In this document: positions 32,577 through 40,605 of the stretch, one piece after another
How the letters are laid out: the number at the start of each line of letters is the position of its first letter
Numbering within the stretch: position 1 is the first letter of the stretch
Virus record (IMG/VR): IMGVR_UViG_3300027859_000890
Location: 1-64,000 of that record
Strand: one strand, 5' to 3'
Source of the DNA: a virus
Length of the DNA stretch: 64,000 nt
Notes under the pieces: generated by a model
Databases searched by the model: none
Seen by the model: only the letters and a program-made list of their open reading frames with translations
Told to the model about the DNA's origin: nothing
Position numbers and translations under genes: made by a program

Positions 32577-33002
32577 ATGACATATAGAACTAATGCAGAT
32601 TTATTTGAAGTAGGAGATTTTATAAGCCACGCAGGGTTACCATTGCCTTGGAAGATTGAGTGTGATGCTATACGACCTGAATGGTGGGATGGACTTGCCC
32701 GTATGGTTATGGATTACCAAACAAGACCATTTTACAAAGCAGTAGGCATTCCACGAGGCGGTATTCCGTTTGCACAAGCAATGAACAAATATGCAAGTGG
32801 TGATCCTAATGATCAAGTTATGATTTGTGACGATGTGTTTACTACAGGTACAAGTATGAAAGAATTCATTGAACAAGAATATCCAGATTGGACAATGGGT
32901 CAAGGATATCGTTGGGTTGTGTTTGCAAGGCAACCTAGCAATGTACATCCATATCACGTAAGAGCATTATTCACTATGCCAACAAAGCCAAGGGAAGAAT
33001 AA
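32577..33002 (+). CDS. Phosphoribosyltransferase-like protein
   Basis: 141 residues with the PRPP-binding signature VMICDDVFTTGTSM near residues 80-93 and an upstream GIPRGGIPFAQAM segment, as in type I PRTases (orotate, adenine or hypoxanthine type). It would join a nucleobase to PRPP to make a nucleotide. Its position between two 2OG dioxygenases and after a BMP-type binding protein suggests salvage of an oxidised base. Confidence 0.8.
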   Translation: MTYRTNADLFEVGDFISHAGLPLPWKIECDAIRPEWWDGLARMVMDYQTRPFYKAVGIPRGGIPFAQAMNKYASGDPNDQVMICDDVFTTGTSMKEFIEQEYPDWTMGQGYRWVVFARQPSNVHPYHVRALFTMPTKPREE

Positions 33003-33910
33003 TGCAAGTAGAAAGTTTGAACGGTGTAGCAACACAAATTAACAATGTTGATATTACAAATCTAAGTGATAGTGATGCAGATAAAATCAAAAACATTTTA
33101 CGCAAAGATCTTATTGTAGTTTTAAAACATCAAGAAAGATTGCCTTTTTGGTTTGTTAATTTTGTTGAACGTATAGGCACCGTTGCTAACTACAGGCAAA
33201 TGATTTACACAAAAGAAGGGGAGTTTTATATTGGTAAGACTCCTCCAAATACAAATAGCTGGGATAAAGATAAAGAATTATATCCTATACAAAGAACAAC
33301 TGCAAAAAAGAATAAAAAGGGTATATCAACTGGTATATTCAGTTCGGGTATATTAGATTGGCACGCCAACTTAAATGGTTTAGATCGTGCTGATGGTGTA
33401 GCACTACAAGGTTATGAAGGCTGCGAAAACACAAGCACAAGTTATTTGAATACAAATTTAGCCTACAATGACTTAGATGGTGACTTTAAAAAAGAATTAG
33501 AAGGCGTGTATTGTGAATATGAATACACACCAGAAGTATGGGCAAAGGGCTTGCCCGAAACACAATATAAAATGATGAAAAAGGACGGACAAGAAGGTCC
33601 TTATAAAATGTGGCTGCTCCAACAAAATATTGCAGGTGTAAAGGGCATTTATTTTTACACTAATAATAAATGTAAGATTATCACAGAAGATGAAAAACTG
33701 TTCCAACGTTTGTACGATCATATGTTCCAAGACAAATATGTATATCAACATTGGTATGAACCAGGAGATATTGTGTTAATGGATCAACTTTTAACTTTAC
33801 ACAAGCGTGATCAAAATGATCCGGAAATACTTGCACAAAGAGTGCTCCATAGAATTACATTTCGGATAAGTAATTATAATAATTTCATAGCAGACAAAAA
33901 TAAGGTATAG
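33002..33910 (+). CDS. TauD/TfdA-like dioxygenase with an altered iron motif
   Basis: 302 residues, TAATG overlap with the PRTase. It has the TauD/TfdA layout: DLIVVLKHQERLPFWFVNFV, then GILDWHANLNGLDRADGVAL near residue 118, and the distal TLHKRDQ plus RVLHRITFRIS Arg near residues 264-288. The usual H-x-D is H-A-N here, so one iron ligand is changed. Either a halogenase-like or altered-ligand enzyme or a non-catalytic paralog. Last gene before the oxidase promoter. Confidence 0.7.
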   Translation: MQVESLNGVATQINNVDITNLSDSDADKIKNILRKDLIVVLKHQERLPFWFVNFVERIGTVANYRQMIYTKEGEFYIGKTPPNTNSWDKDKELYPIQRTTAKKNKKGISTGIFSSGILDWHANLNGLDRADGVALQGYEGCENTSTSYLNTNLAYNDLDGDFKKELEGVYCEYEYTPEVWAKGLPETQYKMMKKDGQEGPYKMWLLQQNIAGVKGIYFYTNNKCKIITEDEKLFQRLYDHMFQDKYVYQHWYEPGDIVLMDQLLTLHKRDQNDPEILAQRVLHRITFRISNYNNFIADKNKV

Positions 33911-33937
33911 TGCTACACTTTAGCGCATCTACAAAAC

Positions 33938-33965
33938 TTGACATACCTACAAAAAAACATATAAT
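33938..33965 (+). promoter_or_regulatory. Sigma70-like promoter of the oxidase genes
   Basis: Consensus TTGACA (33938-33943), a 16-base spacer and consensus TATAAT (33960-33965), 23 bases before the coxB ATG. No late core is present, so the oxidase genes look early. Confidence 0.9.
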
Positions 33966-33988
33966 TACTTAATAAGATAAGGAAAACA

Positions 33989-34729
33989 ATGCAAGAACTT
34001 GAAATAGTCGGTGCTCCAAGAAGCGGAGCAATGGGCTTCCAGCCAGCAGCCACTAGCCTAGCGGAAGGCATCTTTGCACTTGATGCAATGCTACTGGTTA
34101 TAATTACAGCAATTAGTATATTTGTTACAGCGTTAATGATATACACATTTATACGCTACAACCGCAAGCGTAATCCAACACCAGCAACGTTTACACATAA
34201 TAGTCCAATAGAAGTAGCGTGGACAATTGTACCTGTGTTTATATTGTTGTTCATAGGTATGCTTACATTACCTGAACTATTTAGGCAACAGATTATACCA
34301 GAAGCAGATGTAAGAATAAAAGTTACAGGCTATAGTTGGTATTGGGGATATGAATACACAGACCACGATTTTGGCTTTGACAGTTATATGCTTGAAAAAG
34401 AACAACTTGCAGAATATGGTTATGACGATGAATACTATTTGTTAGCAACAGATACAGCAGTGGTTGTACCTGTAAACAAAACTGTGGTAATGAATATCAC
34501 AGGAGGCGATGTTATACATAGTTGGAAGATACCTGCGTTTGGAGTAATGCAAGATGCAGTGCCCGGCAGACTAGCACAGTTATGGTTCAAGCCTGAACGT
34601 GAAGGCATTTACTTTGGACAGTGTTCAGAACTATGTGGTAAGAATCACGCATATATGCCTATCACTGTTAAAGTTGTAAGTGAAGTAGAATATAATAAAT
34701 GGCTTGAATGGGCTGCCAATGAATATTAA
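33989..34729 (+). CDS. coxB: Cytochrome c oxidase subunit II
   Basis: 246 residues: two membrane helices (about 33-57 and 73-95) and a periplasmic CuA domain. The CuA site is intact: His in GGDVIHSWKIPAFG near residue 173, then FGQCSELCGKNHAYMPI with both Cys, Glu, His and Met near residues 208-220. The aromatic patch TGYSWYWGYEY for cytochrome c docking is present. It accepts electrons from cytochrome c or a blue-copper protein and passes them to subunit I. Unlike most alphaproteobacterial forms it has no obvious cleavable signal. It overlaps ctaG. Confidence 0.97.
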   Translation: MQELEIVGAPRSGAMGFQPAATSLAEGIFALDAMLLVIITAISIFVTALMIYTFIRYNRKRNPTPATFTHNSPIEVAWTIVPVFILLFIGMLTLPELFRQQIIPEADVRIKVTGYSWYWGYEYTDHDFGFDSYMLEKEQLAEYGYDDEYYLLATDTAVVVPVNKTVVMNITGGDVIHSWKIPAFGVMQDAVPGRLAQLWFKPEREGIYFGQCSELCGKNHAYMPITVKVVSEVEYNKWLEWAANEY

Positions 34730-35237
34730 ATTAGCATTGAAACTTGTTTTTATTGGAGTAGCAATGGGAGCATTGGCTTTTGCCAGTGTGCCATTTTATG
34801 ATTGGTTTTGTAGAACAACAGGATTTGGCGGAACACCACTTACAGCAGAAAGTGTAGAAGTAGAAGCATTGGATAAAACTATTACAGTTAGATTTGATGC
34901 AAACGTAGATTCAGACTTTCCTTGGTTGTTTTCACCAATGCAAAAGAAAATGGAAGTGCGTATAGGCGAATCAGAAATGGCTTTTTACCAAGTGCATAAT
35001 CCAACAGATGAAACAATGGCAGGCACTGCTACATTTAATGTAGTGCCTATGAGTGCAGGAGCATACTTTGTTAAGACAGAATGTTTTTGCTTTCAGCACC
35101 AAGAACTAGCACCTGGGCAGACAGAAGAAATGCCTGTTAGTTTTTATATAGATCCGGAGATATTAGAAGACAGAGAAACAGATTATCTTCAAACAATTAC
35201 ACTCAGTTACACATTTTATGAAAAGGATACACAATGA
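34719..35237 (+). CDS. ctaG: Cytochrome c oxidase assembly protein Cox11
   Basis: 172 residues from the ATG at 34719, overlapping coxB by 11 bases. One N-terminal anchor, then [31 protein letters not shown], and the copper-binding [16 protein letters not shown] with C-x-C-F. Cox11 delivers copper to the CuB site of subunit I. Its position between coxB and coxA is unusual; in alphaproteobacteria it normally lies between ctaB and coxC. Confidence 0.95.
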   Translation: MNIKLALKLVFIGVAMGALAFASVPFYDWFCRTTGFGGTPLTAESVEVEALDKTITVRFDANVDSDFPWLFSPMQKKMEVRIGESEMAFYQVHNPTDETMAGTATFNVVPMSAGAYFVKTECFCFQHQELAPGQTEEMPVSFYIDPEILEDRETDYLQTITLSYTFYEKDTQ

Positions 35238-36892
35238 CAGACGCAACACACGATGAATATCAGTCAGGATGGTTCACTAGATGGTTTATGAGTACAAACC
35301 ATAAAGATATTGGAATATTGTATTTGATTACTGCTGCCGTTATAGGTTTTATCAGTGTGGCATTGACAGTTTATATGCGTATGGAACTTATGCAACCTGG
35401 TGTACAATTTATGTGCGATGAAGGCGCTAGACTTATTATAGACAGCAGTGAATGTACACCAAACGGACACTTGTGGAATGTTGTAATTACATCACACGGT
35501 ATCCTTATGATGTTTTTTGTGTTGATACCTGCACTGTTTGGAGGCTTTGGTAACTATTTTATGCCGTTGCAAATTGGTGCACCTGATATGGCTTTTCCTA
35601 GAATGAATAATTTAAGTTATTGGTTGTATGTTGCAGGTGTTACACTTGCTATTTGTAGTTTGTTTGTGCCAGGAGGCAGTGGACAAAACGGTGCTGGTGT
35701 AGGTTGGGTAATGTATCCACCGCTAAGTAGCACTGAAGGTGGTATGAGTATGGACCTAGCTATCTTTGCGTTGCACGTATCGGGCGTCAGCAGTATACTT
35801 GGTGCAATCAATATTATTACTACATTTTTGAATATGCGAGCACCTGGAATGACACTACACAAAGTTCCTTTGTTTGCTTGGAGTATATTTGTAACAGGTT
35901 GGTTAATACTGTTGAGTCTACCTGTGCTGGCAGGTGCAATTACAATGTTGCTTACAGATAGAAACTTTGGTACAACATTCTTTGATCCTGCAGGTGGCGG
36001 TGATCCTATATTGTATCAACACATATTTTGGTTCTTTGGACACCCAGAAGTTTACATTATTATTTTACCAGGCTTTGGATTGATATCACATATTGTTGCA
36101 ACGTTTTCACGTAAGCCTATTTTTGGTTACTTGCCAATGGTATATGCAATGGTTGCAATTGGTGCATTAGGTTTTGTTGTATGGGCTCACCATATGTATA
36201 CAGTTGGTTTGTCAGTTACACAACAATCATATTTTATGTTGGCAACAATGGTAATTGCTATACCAACAGGTATAAAAATCTTCAGCTGGGTAGCAACACT
36301 TTGGGGTGGTAGTATAGAATTTAAAACACCAATGCTATGGGCTTTAGGATTTATATTTTTGTTTACAGTAGGAGGCGTAACAGGTATTGTGCTTTCACAA
36401 TCACCAGTTGATAGAGCATATCACGACACTTATTATGTTGTGGCACACTTTCATTACGTTATGTCGCTAGGTGCTGCCTTCTCAGTGTTTGCTGGAATAT
36501 ATTATTATTGGGGTAAAATGACTGGTAGGATGTACAGTGAATGGATGGGCAAGTTACATTTTTGGATGATGTTTATTGGTTCAAACGTAACATTCTTTCC
36601 ACAGCATTTTTTAGGACGCCAAGGTATGCCAAGACGTTATATTGATTATCCAGAAGCATTTGCATTGTGGAACTATGTAAGCAGTTTGGGTGCGTTCTTA
36701 GCATTTGCAAGTTTCATATTGTTCTTTTGGATAATGGCACATAGTTTCTTTTTTGGCAGACGTATTACAGAAACTAATTATTGGAACGAGTATGCAGATA
36801 CATTAGAATGGACACTACCTTGCCCACCACCAGAACACACTTTTGAAATATTGCCAAAAAGAGAGGATTGGGACAAAAGTGCTACACATTAA
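35234..36892 (+). CDS. coxA: Cytochrome c oxidase subunit I (aa3-type)
   Basis: 552 residues, twelve membrane helices, starting in an ATGA overlap with ctaG. All key residues are visible: heme a His in [20 protein letters not shown]; CuB/active-site [15 protein letters not shown] with His, proton-gate Glu and the cross-linking Tyr; the His pair in AHHMYTVG; the K-channel Lys in [10 protein letters not shown]; heme ligands in [11 protein letters not shown]; and [11 protein letters not shown] with the D-channel Asp. It should reduce oxygen to water and pump protons. Length and motifs are complete. No subunit III, ctaA or ctaB is in the window. Confidence 0.97.
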   Translation: MTDATHDEYQSGWFTRWFMSTNHKDIGILYLITAAVIGFISVALTVYMRMELMQPGVQFMCDEGARLIIDSSECTPNGHLWNVVITSHGILMMFFVLIPALFGGFGNYFMPLQIGAPDMAFPRMNNLSYWLYVAGVTLAICSLFVPGGSGQNGAGVGWVMYPPLSSTEGGMSMDLAIFALHVSGVSSILGAINIITTFLNMRAPGMTLHKVPLFAWSIFVTGWLILLSLPVLAGAITMLLTDRNFGTTFFDPAGGGDPILYQHIFWFFGHPEVYIIILPGFGLISHIVATFSRKPIFGYLPMVYAMVAIGALGFVVWAHHMYTVGLSVTQQSYFMLATMVIAIPTGIKIFSWVATLWGGSIEFKTPMLWALGFIFLFTVGGVTGIVLSQSPVDRAYHDTYYVVAHFHYVMSLGAAFSVFAGIYYYWGKMTGRMYSEWMGKLHFWMMFIGSNVTFFPQHFLGRQGMPRRYIDYPEAFALWNYVSSLGAFLAFASFILFFWIMAHSFFFGRRITETNYWNEYADTLEWTLPCPPPEHTFEILPKREDWDKSATH

Positions 36893-36906
36893 CGCAGGCA
36901 ATAAGG

Positions 36907-36935
36907 TTGACTTTTACTTAAAAATTTGCTATATA
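36907..36935 (+). promoter_or_regulatory. Sigma70-like promoter
   Basis: TTGACT (36907-36912), 17-base spacer, TATATA (36930-36935), 32 bases before the ATG at 36968. It starts a second transcript right after coxA. Confidence 0.7.
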
Positions 36936-36967
36936 TAATATAAGAATAACACACACACGGAGTTAGT

Positions 36968-37396
36968 ATGAATCAAAAACCAAACCCAATTGGTTGGGCA
37001 AACACCATCTCTTCAATACAAAACGAATTTAAATCTATGTGGTCAATAATAATGACCATCGAAAACTCGCCACTGAAGAAACTTGATCCTAGAGTAGCTC
37101 ATATGTTGTTTCTAATTTTGGCTTTTATGTGGAGCGGAATCTTTGCAGTAATGATTGGCAGTGTAACTGCTTTTGGTATTAGTGCAATAGCACACATTAT
37201 CTTAGTTTCAGGAACAGCAATTACTATTATGGTATTTAATGAAGCAGACAAAAGACCAGACAGTCTAAATAAAACTGTTGAATCTTTTAAACTAGTAAGT
37301 GGCTATCATAGCTTTCCGCGAGCCAGGCAGAATTTGTGGGTAAACGGACAAAAAGTACAATTAGATGATAAAGATCCAGGAGGCGAACACGAATGA
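36968..37396 (+). CDS. Two-helix membrane protein, unknown
   Basis: 142 residues with soluble N-terminus (IENSPLKKLDPRVAH) and two helices (about 46-62 and 66-88), then a charged tail. No cofactor motif. It begins the transcript after coxA. It may be an accessory subunit of the oxidase or an unrelated phage membrane protein. Confidence 0.6.
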   Translation: MNQKPNPIGWANTISSIQNEFKSMWSIIMTIENSPLKKLDPRVAHMLFLILAFMWSGIFAVMIGSVTAFGISAIAHIILVSGTAITIMVFNEADKRPDSLNKTVESFKLVSGYHSFPRARQNLWVNGQKVQLDDKDPGGEHE

Positions 37397-37584
37397 CTTA
37401 TAATTTTTTTAACAAGAACAATGGTGACGCTTTTTCTATGCAGTTTGATAATGAGCATAAGAAAGATGTGTACGTAAGTAGTAACCCCAATTTGGTTTGT
37501 TTAGGCGAGCAAGAATTTACCTTGCCTACTCGTCACGTAAGAATGCAAAACAAAGAAGAGGAGTTTGCCGGATGGGGAAGCTAA
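37393..37584 (+). CDS. Small soluble protein, 63 residues
   Basis: Starts MTYNFFNKNNGD in an ATGA overlap; acidic, with one Cys and a C-terminal EEFAGWGS. No family recognised. It overlaps the 24-residue frame that follows. Confidence 0.5.
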   Translation: MTYNFFNKNNGDAFSMQFDNEHKKDVYVSSNPNLVCLGEQEFTLPTRHVRMQNKEEEFAGWGS

Positions 37585-37646
37585 TTAGAAAAATTAAAGT
37601 TGAATTTCCTTGGACAAAAAATTTACCTGAGGTTACTGGTAGGTGA
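37572..37646 (+). CDS. Possible 24-residue mini-protein
   Basis: MGKLIRKIKVEFPWTKNLPE and four more residues, overlapping the gene before by 13 bases and sharing GTGA with the gene after. This is the same joint style as its neighbours, so it may be a real mini-gene or only a translational bridge. Confidence 0.4.
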   Translation: MGKLIRKIKVEFPWTKNLPEVTGR

Positions 37647-37858
37647 CTGATCCAAGAGTAGAAGCCCAAGCAGAAGCTGAACGTACATTTGATCAGTTTA
37701 TGGTTTGGACAAAAAGGGTTGTAATATATAGTATAATATTTTTAATGATTGTGCTATTTGGTTGCAACAATGGTGTAGAAGTAGGCCCTAATGCTACAGG
37801 GTCAAAATATAATGGAGAACAATATGCTCCGTCTAATATTAATGTTAAGGATTATTAA
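37643..37858 (+). CDS. Single-helix protein, possibly oxidase subunit IV-like
   Basis: 71 residues, GTG start in a GTGA overlap. A short charged N-terminus AEAERTFDQFMVWTKR leads into one membrane helix (VVIYSIIFLMIVLFG) and a polar tail. The -TF-x-x-F- motif before the helix recalls the small subunit IV of bacterial aa3 oxidases (COX4_pro_2), and the locus fits. The periplasmic tail after Cys is longer than usual, so identity is tentative. Confidence 0.45.
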   Translation: MTDPRVEAQAEAERTFDQFMVWTKRVVIYSIIFLMIVLFGCNNGVEVGPNATGSKYNGEQYAPSNINVKDY

Positions 37859-38271
37859 TGAGTAGACTAAAAAATATTGTAAATCGTATACCAGAATTTT
37901 GTATGAGTCACTGGTTAATAAGAATACCTCTTGCTATTGTATTCTTACAACAAGGTTTTAGTAAACTTCCTGTTACTATAGAAGGAGCAGAGTCTTTTGA
38001 CTTGCCTTATATTGTTTGGTGGTTTGCGGCATATGGTGAAATTGGTGCAGGTATAGGTTTACTAGTTGGTGGTTTAGTTTTTTATAAAGCAATAGCTGAA
38101 CTGCAAGATATTATCACAAGATTTTCAGGTATTACTATTTGTAGTATTATGACAGGAGTAATATGGATAGGAGAGCCAGAAAGTCTTTGGGACGTTATTT
38201 GGTACGATAACTTACACGTATTTTTATGGGTAGGAGGTTTGTTCTTTGCTTTGCGAGGCAATAGAACTTGA
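37858..38271 (+). CDS. DoxX-like membrane protein
   Basis: 137 residues, about four helices, TAATG overlap with the previous gene. LIRIPLAIVFLQQGFSKLP at the start, then YGEIGAGIGLLVGGL and a C-terminal WVGGLFFALRG, match the DoxX/DoxD-like pattern. Family members include a quinol-oxidase subunit in archaea and redox-linked membrane proteins in bacteria, so a link with the oxidase is possible. Confidence 0.6.
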   Translation: MSRLKNIVNRIPEFCMSHWLIRIPLAIVFLQQGFSKLPVTIEGAESFDLPYIVWWFAAYGEIGAGIGLLVGGLVFYKAIAELQDIITRFSGITICSIMTGVIWIGEPESLWDVIWYDNLHVFLWVGGLFFALRGNRT

Positions 38272-38477
38272 GCGGACAAAGACGTATGCTCAAATGGTGG
38301 GCAAGAACAGTTGGTATGCCTATTGGTATCACCGACGATGATAAACCAGAGTTCTTGCCTATATCACAAACAGATGTCAAACGTGCTTTATGGGCAAGGA
38401 CATTTTGGATTGTGTTACATATATTAACTTGTTGCTTCATTATAGCAGGCAACGGAAAAACACTAGGAGTTTGGTAG
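38268..38477 (+). CDS. Small membrane protein, 69 residues
   Basis: Starts at a TTG in a TTGA overlap, or at the ATG at 38286. Soluble basic N-terminus and one C-terminal helix (ARTFWIVLHILTCCFIIAG). Unknown function; part of the chain of overlapping micro-genes. Confidence 0.5.
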   Translation: MSGQRRMLKWWARTVGMPIGITDDDKPEFLPISQTDVKRALWARTFWIVLHILTCCFIIAGNGKTLGVW

Positions 38478-38605
38478 TGATTAAAATAATTGGATATTTC
38501 AAAGACAGTGTTGTTTCACGTGTGTTTGACAATGAATGGGACGCAATGGATTATAGAGATACATTAGATGCACATTATGCAAAAGTAGAATGGGTGTATC
38601 TATAA
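38477..38605 (+). CDS. Mini-protein, 42 residues
   Basis: GTG start overlapping the TAG stop of the previous gene, and TAATG overlap with the next. Sequence MIKIIGYFKDSVVSRVF then acidic, aromatic helix. The tight joints on both sides support translation. Function unknown. Confidence 0.55.
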   Translation: MIKIIGYFKDSVVSRVFDNEWDAMDYRDTLDAHYAKVEWVYL

Positions 38606-38730
38606 TGTGGGACGCAATAATATTTTTTGGTGTAGTTTATGGTTATACATTTGGTATGATTGCATTTGCATATATAAGCCACAATATACATACAAGAGAT
38701 CCTTTTGGTAATAGTGGAATGAGATTATGA
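38605..38730 (+). CDS. Mini membrane protein, 41 residues
   Basis: One helix (AIIFFGVVYGYTFGMIAFAY) with a short polar tail. TAATG and ATGA overlaps on its two sides. Possibly a small accessory subunit or a membrane regulator; unknown. Confidence 0.55.
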   Translation: MWDAIIFFGVVYGYTFGMIAFAYISHNIHTRDPFGNSGMRL

Positions 38731-38951
38731 AGTTTTTAATTATAGTTATGTTAACAATAGGTGATCCTTTTATTATAAAAACACTGAAGTTTGATAGTAA
38801 AGAAGAATGTGTAAAATATGTAATGAATCCAGCGAATGCAGATGTACTTGCAATCGAAACAATAGCAGTGGCAGGTTTCAATGATCCTATGACAGCTATA
38901 CTGTGTTTACCAGAAAATCAAAATGTAGTGGAGGTGCCTAATGAAGCCTAA
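38727..38951 (+). CDS. Small exported Cys-containing protein
   Basis: 74 residues: a hydrophobic start MKFLIIVMLTIGDPFII, then DSKEECVKYVM and TAILCLPENQ. The same layout is seen at 3775, so a phage family of small secreted proteins is likely. Overlaps both neighbours. Confidence 0.55.
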   Translation: MKFLIIVMLTIGDPFIIKTLKFDSKEECVKYVMNPANADVLAIETIAVAGFNDPMTAILCLPENQNVVEVPNEA

Positions 38952-39162
38952 TAATAAATTTGAATTATCAGTTGAGGATATTGATATTATAGAGACTGCT
39001 CTTAGAGCAAAAGCCGGACGTAGAGGTATGAAAATACTTACAGGTGAAGGCGATGTGAATAAGTATAAGAAAGAAGCAGAAGAAATTACCAACCTTCTAG
39101 GACGTATACACGATCAAAAAGTATGGTTTCGTTCTAGAGATAAAGTCTATGTAGGAGGATAA
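38941..39162 (+). CDS. Small helical protein, 73 residues
   Basis: Basic helical protein (VEDIDIIETALRAKAGRRGM, then KKEAEEITNLLGRIHDQKVW). It overlaps the gene before by 11 bases and ends one base before the pseudoazurin ATG. Probably a small DNA- or protein-binding helical hairpin; unknown. Confidence 0.55.
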   Translation: MKPNNKFELSVEDIDIIETALRAKAGRRGMKILTGEGDVNKYKKEAEEITNLLGRIHDQKVWFRSRDKVYVGG

Positions 39163-39163
39163 T

Positions 39164-39601
39164 ATGATTAGACTATTGACTACTCTAGCAATGCTAGTAG
39201 CAATGGCAATTCCTGCCGTTGCAGAAGATGTTACACTTGAAATGTGGAACAAAGACCCAGAAGATAAGAAACGCAAAATGGTTTTCTCAGAAGAGATTGT
39301 AACTATTGAACCAGGACAATCTATTACTTGGTTAGCATCAGATAAAGGACACAATGTTCAAATGATTGCAGGACCAAAAGGCGTAGACTTACCAGGTAAA
39401 TCAAAAATATCAAAAGATGTTACTTTGTCATTTGATGACCCAGGTGTGTACGTTTATGTTTGTACACCACACGCAACAATGGGTATGATTGGCGTAGTTG
39501 TTGTAGGTGAAGCAACTGAAGAAGCTATTAAAGCAGTTGAAAAAGCAAAAGTACGTGGCAAGTCAAAGAAGAAGCTACAGAAACTATTAAAAGAACTTTG
39601 A
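39164..39601 (+). CDS. Pseudoazurin-like blue-copper protein
   Basis: 145 residues with a signal peptide (cleavage after IPAVA, residue 20). The type 1 copper ligands are all visible: His in SDKGHNVQMI near residue 66, and YVCTPHATMGMIGV with Cys, His and Met near residues 105-115. A Lys-rich C-terminal helix follows. Pseudoazurins are periplasmic electron carriers that can replace cytochrome c. Five kilobases from the oxidase genes, it is a natural electron donor for the CuA domain; this link is inference. Confidence 0.9.
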   Translation: MIRLLTTLAMLVAMAIPAVAEDVTLEMWNKDPEDKKRKMVFSEEIVTIEPGQSITWLASDKGHNVQMIAGPKGVDLPGKSKISKDVTLSFDDPGVYVYVCTPHATMGMIGVVVVGEATEEAIKAVEKAKVRGKSKKKLQKLLKEL

Positions 39602-39675
39602 TACTAAAATTGTTGTTTTTAAGCAACACCTATTGCAAATCTGTTACAAAATAGCGCACCTAGTTTCACAAAGTG

Positions 39676-39683
39676 CATAAATA
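39676..39683 (+). promoter_or_regulatory. T4-type late promoter core
   Basis: CATAAATA, nine bases before a strong leader hairpin and 73 bases before the ATG at 39757. Confidence 0.65.
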
Positions 39684-39691
39684 ATACTGCG

Positions 39692-39721
39692 AAAGGGCAA
39701 GCGTTGAAAAACTTGCCCTTT
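39692..39721 (+). promoter_or_regulatory. Leader hairpin (or terminator) before the outer-membrane gene
   Basis: Ten-base perfect stem AAAGGGCAAG / CTTGCCCTTT with a ten-base loop. Lying just after a late promoter and lacking a long T run, it is more likely a 5' mRNA stabiliser than a terminator. The rest of the gap 39602-39756 shows only the AAGAAGGA ribosome site. Confidence 0.6.
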
Positions 39722-39756
39722 GCCATATCCACATAATAAAAAGAAGGAAATATATT

Positions 39757-40548
39757 ATGCGCAAGGTATTTACCACAATGGCAGCAATGATGGTCGCGGG
39801 TGCGGCATTTGCTGAAGCACCAGCAGTATCAGGTCCGATGCTGTCAGGTGAAGTGGAACTAAAGTTCACACAAGATGCAACCACTGACAAATGGGGTGGT
39901 GCAATGGGTCTAGACTTAGGTATAGATGCAAACGGAGTAGCAAGTGTTGATCTTGATCTATCTGCACAAGACGGCGGATCAGTTACATTAGACAACTGGA
40001 CAGTTGGCACAAATGTAGCAGGTGTAGGCGTTGCAGTTGGTGACGACAATGGTGTGTTTGTTGGAGCAGAAGGCGAGCAAACAATCGCAGCCCCAGCAAT
40101 GACTGAGTCAGTAAAAGTAACTGTAGGCGATGCAGCCGTAGCAGTTGGTTTGACAGACTGGACAACTGATGCATTTGATATCAGCAACATTCAAGGTTCG
40201 TATGCAATTGGTGACGTAGCTGGTTTATCAGTTACGGCATCAGGTGACTATAACTTGGACAGTGAAAACATTGTACTAGGTGGTGCAGTAGGCGGACTAG
40301 AAGCAGGACCAGCAGGCATTAGCAGTACTGTAACATATGATGTTGATGCAGAACTATGGGGATTCGAAGGCGTTGCAACAATGGGTGCTATTACAGCATA
40401 TGCAAACGGTGACGATACAGATCTACTACAAAACGTAGGTGGTGACTATGAATACAATTTAGGTGGAGCAACATTGAACACCGGAATGGTATACAACTTA
40501 GATTCAGAAGAATTTACACCATCAGCAAGTGTTAGTTTTAACTTCTAA
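39757..40548 (+). CDS. Outer-membrane beta-barrel (porin-like) protein
   Basis: 263 residues: signal peptide (cleavage after GAAFA, residue 19), then acidic, Gly/Val-rich beta strands through to a terminal Phe (SVSFNF), the usual BAM-recognition end. Low in Lys/Arg after the signal. The pattern resembles alphaproteobacterial porins of the Gram-negative barrel type. Strong late promoter, leader hairpin and terminator make a single highly expressed gene. It could alter permeability or block superinfection. Confidence 0.75.
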   Translation: MRKVFTTMAAMMVAGAAFAEAPAVSGPMLSGEVELKFTQDATTDKWGGAMGLDLGIDANGVASVDLDLSAQDGGSVTLDNWTVGTNVAGVGVAVGDDNGVFVGAEGEQTIAAPAMTESVKVTVGDAAVAVGLTDWTTDAFDISNIQGSYAIGDVAGLSVTASGDYNLDSENIVLGGAVGGLEAGPAGISSTVTYDVDAELWGFEGVATMGAITAYANGDDTDLLQNVGGDYEYNLGGATLNTGMVYNLDSEEFTPSASVSFNF

Positions 40549-40567
40549 TCACTGCAAACACAAGATT

Positions 40568-40592
40568 AAAAAGAGCCTCCGGGCTCTTTTTT
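40568..40592 (+). terminator. Rho-independent terminator
   Basis: Ten-base stem AAAAAGAGCC / GGCTCTTTTT with loop TCCG, running into T residues, 20 bases after the porin-like stop. Confidence 0.92.
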
Positions 40593-40596
40593 CATT

Positions 40597-40604
40597 TATA
40601 AATA
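40597..40604 (+). promoter_or_regulatory. T4-type late promoter core
   Basis: Perfect TATAAATA immediately after the terminator, 53 bases before the radical-SAM ATG. Confidence 0.65.
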
Positions 40605-40605
40605 C

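Noticed and set aside
39666-40190. 174-codon open frame opposite the porin-like gene
   Set aside because: It is the mirror of a low-Lys, Ala/Val-rich coding frame, has no ribosome site, and its protein is Ser/Thr/Pro-rich without domains, as expected of a shadow.
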